Origin: Acidobacteriota bacterium
GTDB taxonomy: Bacteria; Acidobacteriota; UBA6911; RPQK01
Reading direction: 5' to 3'
DNA: 25,155 bases
NCBI GenBank assembly: GCA_003819755.1
Contig: RPQK01000018.1
Span: forward strand, 1 to 25,155
The notes under the pieces are model-generated. The model was not told the DNA's origin. It made no database searches and worked only from the letters and a program-made list of their open reading frames with translations. Below are positions 20,674 through 25,155 of the stretch, one piece after another. The first letter of the stretch is position 1; each line of letters opens with the position of its first letter. The position numbers and the translations under genes were made by a program.

Positions 20674-20808
20674 CTAGGTCTTTTCTTTCTCAGTAGGAGC
20701 TATGTGCAGCCGATCCAGGTGATGCGCTTCCTTCTTTTCCGCGCGAATGAGCCAGTAGAGAATCGCGCTCACGAGAATCACCGCTCCGATAATCGAGGCT
20801 ATGGTCAT
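20674..20808 (-). CDS. Small single-pass membrane protein, 44 residues
   Basis: The frame starts at ATG 20808, preceded by GAGAGGAAG at ideal spacing, and ends at TAG (20674). The product has a hydrophobic N-terminal helix (about residues 3-21, IASIIGAVILVSAILYWLI), then a charged, His-containing cytoplasmic tail (RAEKKEAHHLDRLH, ending TEKEKT). The clean switch from helix to basic tail follows the positive-inside rule and, with the ribosome site, argues for a real gene. I do not recognise a family; it resembles the many small subunits that accompany membrane redox complexes (CcoQ-like size and layout). It lies upstream of the hydrogenase cluster on the same strand, separated by the nonamer hairpin, so it is probably transcribed separately. 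Confidence 0.6.
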   Translation of the reverse strand: MTIASIIGAVILVSAILYWLIRAEKKEAHHLDRLHIAPTEKEKT

Positions 20809-20915
20809 GGCTTCCTCTCTTTCTGGCGGCATTCAGAAGGCGTGTCCCATCCGCACCGACCCAGAGAGGCGGAGCCTAATGACGCGCCTCCTGTTTGCAA
20901 CCTTGAGTCCATTAT

Positions 20916-20932
20916 AGACAGGCGCCCTGTCT
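20916..20932. promoter_or_regulatory. Short perfect palindrome upstream of dusB
   Basis: AGACAGG and CCTGTCT (20916-20922 and 20926-20932) form a perfect 7-bp dyad with a 3-nt centre, 32 nt before the dusB start and 107 nt upstream of the divergent small membrane-protein gene. It could be an operator or a leader hairpin. The rest of 20809-20964 shows nothing else recognisable. Confidence 0.35.
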
Positions 20933-20964
20933 ACTGCATTAGAAATCGGGTTAGACTGTGATTC

Positions 20965-21954
20965 GTGGACGGTTTGGCAACGGTTTCCAGTCGGGCGCAT
21001 TTTCAGATTGGTCCGGTCCCGGTCTACGGGGACTTAATCCTGGCGCCAATGTCCGGATTTTCCGACCTTCCCTATCGTTCCCTCTGCCGCCGGTTCGGCT
21101 CGGCCCTCAGTTACACCGAATTCGTATCGGCCAAGGAGATCCTTCACGGCGCCAGCTCCCATTGGAAAACGGCGCTGACTTTTCTTCCGTGGGAACGACC
21201 GGTGGTGATCCAGATTTTTGACGGCGACGAGAGCCGCCTTGTGGAAGCAAGCCACATCGTCAGCGCATTGGGACCCGATGTGATCGACGTGAACATGGGT
21301 TGCTCGGTCCATAAGATCGCCTGCCGGGGCGCAGGCGCGGCGCTGCTCAAGCAGCCCGCTAAGATCGCCCGAATTTTCAAGCGCCTTACCGAAGTGGCCG
21401 CCGTCCCGATCTCCGGGAAGATCCGGCTGGGATGGGACACTAAAAGTCGAAACTACCTCGACATCCTGCATGCCTTACAGGAGAGCGGCGCCGCCATGGT
21501 TGCCGTCCACGCCCGCACCAGCGACCAGGGCTATTCAGGCCAGGCCGACTGGGATGCGATTGCCCGGATAGTCGAGGAGGCGAGGATCCCCGTCATCGGA
21601 AATGGCGACGTTCAATCCGTTGCCGATGCCGACGAGATGAAGCACAGGACAGGCTGCACGGCCGTGATGATCGGACGGGGCGCGATTGGGAATCCCTGGG
21701 TTTTTCAAAGGAGAGAGAGAAGTTCGGTTCCCTTGCAGGAAAAGATCCGCGTTATCCGGCATCACTTCCAGTTAATGGAGGACTACTATGGGCAGCCGCA
21801 GGCCACGACCTTCATGAGAAAGCACCTGGCCAAGTACTTCAACGAGCATCCCGGAGTTCGCGATTTTCGTCCCCGCCTGGTGCGTATCGAGTCGAAGGAG
21901 GAATTGAACGAGTTGCTTGAGATGATTGGGAGTGAAGTGAGCCAAGGGACATAA
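20965..21954 (+). CDS. dusB: tRNA-dihydrouridine synthase (DusB type)
   Basis: The enzyme reduces uridines in the D-loop of tRNA with FMN and NADPH. The 329-residue product has the N-terminal LAPMSGFSDLPYR motif, DVNMGCSVHKI with the catalytic Cys, GKIRLGW, VAVHARTSDQGYSGQADW, VIGNGDV and MIGRGAIGNPW, followed by a C-terminal helical tRNA-binding domain (ending about 329). The usual NMGCPxxK reads NMGCSVHK here, a Pro to Ser change beside the catalytic Cys. GTG 20965 is the only start that keeps the first strand; there is no good ribosome binding site. The stop codon lies inside the left arm of a large repeat hairpin shared with the convergent neighbour. Confidence 0.93.
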   Translation: MDGLATVSSRAHFQIGPVPVYGDLILAPMSGFSDLPYRSLCRRFGSALSYTEFVSAKEILHGASSHWKTALTFLPWERPVVIQIFDGDESRLVEASHIVSALGPDVIDVNMGCSVHKIACRGAGAALLKQPAKIARIFKRLTEVAAVPISGKIRLGWDTKSRNYLDILHALQESGAAMVAVHARTSDQGYSGQADWDAIARIVEEARIPVIGNGDVQSVADADEMKHRTGCTAVMIGRGAIGNPWVFQRRERSSVPLQEKIRVIRHHFQLMEDYYGQPQATTFMRKHLAKYFNEHPGVRDFRPRLVRIESKEELNELLEMIGSEVSQGT

Positions 21955-22117
21955 GGGACAGAAGGGACAGAAGGGCCAGAGTGGCAAGTGGCGAGTGGCG
22001 AGTGGCGAGTGGCAAGTGGCGAGTGGCCACATAAGAGACCGAAGACGAAGAAGATGTCACTTCGGTCTCTTCTGGCCCTTCTGTCTCTTCTGTCCCTTGT
22101 GTCCCTTGTGTCCCTTA
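21944..22117. repeat. Nested repeat hairpin between convergent dusB and TonB-C genes
   Basis: The outer arms (21944-21980 and 22071-22117) are made of AAGGGACAG/CTGTCCCTT-like 9-nt units. Between them lie exactly seven copies of a 7-nt unit GTGGCGA/GTGGCAA (21981-22029) and an inner perfect 12-bp hairpin (22033-22044 with 22060-22071). Both stop codons, TAA at 21952-21954 and TTA at 22115-22117 on the other strand, lie inside the arms. It probably acts as a bidirectional terminator. Confidence 0.85.
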
Positions 22118-22981
22118 CCTCTTGAACGTGACCCTCAGCGTCAGGCTGGCGTCCGCCACCTGGCCTTTGGAAATGGCCGGCAGAAAACGCCACGAATTTC
22201 GGACTGTCTCGATGGCCAGCTCACCCAGCGCGGGATCCGGGCTGCTGGCCGCTTCAATCTGGTACAGCCCCCCCGCCTTACTGACGTGCAGCTTTAATTG
22301 GACCACGACCGGATCAGGCAAAGAGGAGAACTTCGGAGGAAGCTTTGGCGCCGGTCGGGAGACGGGAATCGGGGCGAAGACCTCGGCCTGAGTGAACCAC
22401 TTTTCAACTTCGCTTGCCTCGGGCGCCCCCGCAAAATACATCTTCCCATACCCTCGACGAAAGCCCGCCCGTTGCAGAGCAAACTTCGGGTCGTCGGTCG
22501 TCAGGTCCACCGCCGCCACCATCTGGGCGACCTTCTCAAAATCCTCGGCAGTCAGACCTTCAAGCTCCATCACCCGGCCTCCCGTCTTGAAGTAGGCAAG
22601 TTTGGCCGGCCCTTCCATTACAAAATCGCCGAGAATCGTGAAACCCTGGAATTTCTTAGCGGGCAGCAGCTCGCTGGCTCTGTACCTCTCCGCCGGATCT
22701 GTGACCGGCTCAACGGCGATCACGTGGCCGCGGTACCCCCGCTCGAGCTCGTCGACCAGAACGACGGCGGTTGCTTCGATCAAGTCGTAGGCCTGTCCGA
22801 GATTGATGTAATTCAGGATCACCTTCTCGCTGTTGACGATTTCGAGAGTCAGGATGCGTTGATCGGAGAGGTACAGGTACTGCCGAGTCCCGGAGATCTT
22901 CTTGGGCTGAGCGAGGGAATCCTGAAACCCAAGTCCTCCAACAAGAATGAGTAGGCCGAAAACAAGCAATTTTCGTATCAT
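22115..22981 (-). CDS. Secreted protein with TonB-like C-terminal domain
   Basis: The 288-residue product has a Sec signal peptide (about residues 1-24, MIRKLLVFGLLILVGG...). A central region of unknown fold follows, rich in aliphatic and acidic residues (LTLEIVNSEKVILNYINLG, FTILGDFVMEGPAKLAYFK). The C-terminal domain (about 222-288) matches the TonB C-terminal pattern: VVVQLKLHVSKAGGLYQIEA, then LGELAIETVRNSWRFLPA and a final LTLRVTFKR strand. Proteins of this make are common in acidobacteria and deliver energy or contact outer-membrane receptors, but here there is no N-terminal ExbB/ExbD-contacting motif visible beyond the signal. ATG 22981 is chosen because it gives the signal peptide and follows AGGGAG; the frame is open a further 76 codons. 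Confidence 0.78.
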   Translation of the reverse strand: MIRKLLVFGLLILVGGLGFQDSLAQPKKISGTRQYLYLSDQRILTLEIVNSEKVILNYINLGQAYDLIEATAVVLVDELERGYRGHVIAVEPVTDPAERYRASELLPAKKFQGFTILGDFVMEGPAKLAYFKTGGRVMELEGLTAEDFEKVAQMVAAVDLTTDDPKFALQRAGFRRGYGKMYFAGAPEASEVEKWFTQAEVFAPIPVSRPAPKLPPKFSSLPDPVVVQLKLHVSKAGGLYQIEAASSPDPALGELAIETVRNSWRFLPAISKGQVADASLTLRVTFKR

Positions 22982-23084
22982 ATCTCCCTGAGATTCTACA
23001 TCGTATGCAACTCCTGGCCCAACGGGAGCATCATGCCCATTGAACCTCGCACGACCGAGTGTCATCAAGAAATGAGGAGGAATT

Positions 23085-24995
23085 ATGCTGAACAGCGATC
23101 GAAGGGTGGCTTTGCTGCTCTCGGTTGTTCTGGCATTCATAACCCGACTTTCCTTGGGCTTTGACGGGCCGGTCGATGTCCGCCGGTTCCCGGTCACGCC
23201 TGGTGACACCCTGCTGATTCAGATCGATTACGGTCGGGTAAATGTTCACTCTCGCGCCTCCGGGGAACTGGAAGCCCACCTGACCAAGCGGGCTCGAAGC
23301 ACCGAGCAGCTCAACAACATCGAGATCGCAAGCCAGAAGCAGGGAAACAAGATTTACCTGAACGCCTACTTTTACAGCTACCAGGGAGATTCCGTTCTTG
23401 CCGACATCTGGGCTCCTCCCGAGCTGAATGTCGTGGTTTGGGGCGCGAACCCCGATGTCGAGATCGTCGACAGGTCAGGTTATGTGCGAGTGCATTCTTT
23501 AACCGGCGCCATCACGGCAGAGGACGTCACGGCTTCTGCCTCCCTGATGACTGACAGCGGGAACATTGTGTACCGAACGCGCAAACAGCCGGGGAACGAC
23601 GTCCGAATTGAGTCGGTGACAGGGAGTGTCTTGTGCGAGTTGAAGGATGATTTGAATTTCCGGGGATGGGCACGTGCCGGCGGGAAGCTGAAATGGAACG
23701 GCGAGATCGAGATGAACGAAGGATCGCTCGAGCGGCAGATCGGCTTGGGTGGCCCGCTTTGCTACGCCGCCAGCCTGCAGGGACAGGTGGAATTCAAACT
23801 GAGCCGGGACTTGACGAAATTGGTTGCTCCGCCACCTCCGGTTCCGCCTCGGGAAGCTCCGGCTCCGGCGCCGGCCGCGTCCGAGCAGCCCGCCCCTGAT
23901 CAGCCCGCTACCGTGGCCCGACAAACGCCCGATCAGAGTTCAGCGCCCAGTCAGGGCCCCGTGACGCAGGACCCCAACGGGACCTACAGCACCGGGTACA
24001 AGTATAAGTTGGACGTCGACTGGATTTACTTGAACGCCTCAGTACGGGAAAGGAAGACCAACCGGAGTGTCCCGAACCTTCAGAAGAGCGATTTTCAAGT
24101 CTACGAGGACGGTGTCGCGCAAACGATCGGCAAGTTCCTGGAAACCCAGGAGCCGTTTCATCTGCTCTTGCTCATAGACGTCAGCGGGAGTACCCAGGAA
24201 TACCTCGAACTGATCAAGGACGCGAGCATCGAATTCACGAGGGAAATCGGGCCTGGGGACCAGATAGCGGTCGCGACTTTCAATTCGAACTTCCGCCTTC
24301 GCCAGGACTTCACCGGGGATCGCGGCCGGGCCATCCACGCTATCGAGGGTATTCGTTCCGGCGGCGGGACTGCCGTCTACGACGCGCTGCTCGAATCGAT
24401 CAACCATGTGAAGCGCGTCGAGGGGCGCAAAGCCATCGTCCTGTTCAGTGACGGCGTCGACAACCAACTGCAGGGGAATTCCGGTGACGGCTCGAAGGCG
24501 ACATTTGATCAACTGTATCGTGAGATTCAGGAGGCAGACGCCCTGGTTTACACGATCTTCCTTGACACCGAGGACTCCGCCGGAACGTCCGGGGGACGAT
24601 CAGGCGGGGGTGTAATCGACATTCTGGGAGACATTCTGCGCGGCCCTGGCGGAAGAATACCGGGCCGTCAGCCGCGCCGGCCGGTTTATCGCGATGACCG
24701 CGCCTACGAAGAGGCGCGGCAGCAGATGGAAATGATCGCCGATCAAACCGGTGCCAGAATGTATGCGCCGAACCGGATCCAGGATCTGTCGGGCGCCTAC
24801 GCCGAGATTGCAGACGATCTTCGTATCCAGTACACCCTCGGTTACAGTTCCACCAACGGCGTGAGGGACGGTGCCTGGAGGAAGTTAAAAGTATCGATCT
24901 CGAACCGATCGGACCTGGTGGTTAGAACCCGAAAAGGCTATTACTCGCAGGCGGCAGCAGGCGGGGATTCAAGGCAGGCAAGCCAGAGAAATTGA
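23085..24995 (+). CDS. DUF4097-like / VWFA (acidobacterial VWFA-related) fusion protein
   Basis: The 636-residue secreted protein has a signal peptide (about 1-25), a DUF4097-like beta-repeat domain (about 28-230), a Pro/Ala-rich linker (about 246-300) and a C-terminal VWFA domain of the VWFA-related acidobacterial type. In that last domain the metal-ion-dependent adhesion site is intact: Asp365, Ser367 and Ser369 in DVSGST, Thr in SGGGTAVYDAL and Asp in LFSDGVDN. A Gly/Arg-rich insert (about 500-530) interrupts it, and the domain ends with the typical IQYTLGYSSTN and VVRTRKGYY motifs. GAGGAGG (23074-23080) lies 4 nt before the ATG. It is divergent from the TonB-C gene with a 103-nt shared upstream region. 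A role in envelope adhesion or protein complex assembly is inferred. Confidence 0.87.
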   Translation: MLNSDRRVALLLSVVLAFITRLSLGFDGPVDVRRFPVTPGDTLLIQIDYGRVNVHSRASGELEAHLTKRARSTEQLNNIEIASQKQGNKIYLNAYFYSYQGDSVLADIWAPPELNVVVWGANPDVEIVDRSGYVRVHSLTGAITAEDVTASASLMTDSGNIVYRTRKQPGNDVRIESVTGSVLCELKDDLNFRGWARAGGKLKWNGEIEMNEGSLERQIGLGGPLCYAASLQGQVEFKLSRDLTKLVAPPPPVPPREAPAPAPAASEQPAPDQPATVARQTPDQSSAPSQGPVTQDPNGTYSTGYKYKLDVDWIYLNASVRERKTNRSVPNLQKSDFQVYEDGVAQTIGKFLETQEPFHLLLLIDVSGSTQEYLELIKDASIEFTREIGPGDQIAVATFNSNFRLRQDFTGDRGRAIHAIEGIRSGGGTAVYDALLESINHVKRVEGRKAIVLFSDGVDNQLQGNSGDGSKATFDQLYREIQEADALVYTIFLDTEDSAGTSGGRSGGGVIDILGDILRGPGGRIPGRQPRRPVYRDDRAYEEARQQMEMIADQTGARMYAPNRIQDLSGAYAEIADDLRIQYTLGYSSTNGVRDGAWRKLKVSISNRSDLVVRTRKGYYSQAAAGGDSRQASQRN

Positions 24996-25000
24996 CCATA

Positions 25001-25119
25001 GGGGTTCGGGGTTCGGGGTTCAGGGTTCGGGGTTCGGGGTTTGGGGTTCGGGGTTCAGGGTTCAGGGTTCGGGGTTTGGGGGTCGGGGTTCAGGGCTCAG
25101 GCTACGGGGGTCGGGGCTC
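25001..25119. repeat. Heptanucleotide tandem array (GGGTTCG/GGGTTCA)
   Basis: About sixteen 7-nt units of the form GGGGTTC with variants GGGGTTT and AGGGTTC run in tandem directly after the VWFA gene stop, becoming less regular after 25080. Unit length equals that of the array at 3-210, but the sequence is different. It may continue past the window in altered form. Confidence 0.92.
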
Positions 25120-25155
25120 AAAACCTTCAGCTCCAAGCTAGAGCTCAAAACCCAG

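Overview
The window is GC-rich bacterial chromosome with compact, mostly hairpin-separated genes. No rRNA or phylogenetic marker is present, so taxonomy is inference. The terminal von Willebrand factor A (VWFA) lipoprotein-like gene, the TonB-C-terminal protein, the Tat-exported sugar-isomerase-like protein and the abundance of 7- and 9-nt low-complexity intergenic repeats together suggest an acidobacterial (or similar soil/subsurface) genome, probably a metagenome-assembled one. No insertion sequence, phage gene, tRNA, rRNA or CRISPR array is recognisable.

Left part (1-6300, mostly + strand): a heptanucleotide array (3-210), a Tat-exported TIM-barrel sugar phosphate isomerase/epimerase-like protein, a small hypothetical on the - strand, a membrane-anchored lytic transglycosylase with a good upstream promoter, a DUF4126 membrane protein, a translationally coupled pair (CDP-alcohol phosphatidyltransferase and GtrA-type membrane protein), a small P-loop kinase, and a secreted helical protein built from two copies of the same motif.

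Central part (6440-20808, all - strand): the core of the window is one long gene cluster read from about 20340 down to 6440. In transcription order it encodes a FdhF-like molybdopterin oxidoreductase, a HydB-like 4Fe-4S protein, a HydG-like FAD/NAD(P) and [2Fe-2S] diaphorase, a HycI-like hydrogenase maturation protease, one proton-pumping antiporter-type membrane subunit, a fused NuoC/NuoD-like [NiFe] hydrogenase large subunit with all four Ni-binding cysteines, a NuoH-like membrane subunit, a polyferredoxin, a NuoB-like small subunit, HypA, HypB, and then a sensor histidine kinase and a single-domain response regulator. It is a group 4 (membrane-bound, complex-I-related) [NiFe] hydrogenase in which the HycB-type link of classical formate hydrogenlyase is replaced by a sulfhydrogenase-type HydB/HydG module. 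The FdhF-like subunit keeps the 4Fe-4S site and overall fold but has lost the Sec/Cys, the His and the Arg that formate dehydrogenases use for catalysis (His149, Arg150 and Ala340 here). I therefore infer that the complex is more likely an NAD(P)H-linked, ion-translocating hydrogenase with a NuoG-like conduit subunit than a true formate hydrogenlyase. Long inverted repeats sit at the boundaries protease/antiporter, antiporter/large subunit, small subunit/hypA and hypB/kinase and so cut the cluster into functional modules. A consensus-like promoter with a CRP/FNR-like dyad lies in front of the first gene.

Right part (20674-25155): a 44-residue single-pass membrane protein, a DusB-type tRNA dihydrouridine synthase, an elaborate nested repeat hairpin shared by the stop codons of two convergent genes, a secreted protein with a TonB-like C-terminal domain, a DUF4097-like/VWFA fusion protein, and a terminal heptanucleotide array.
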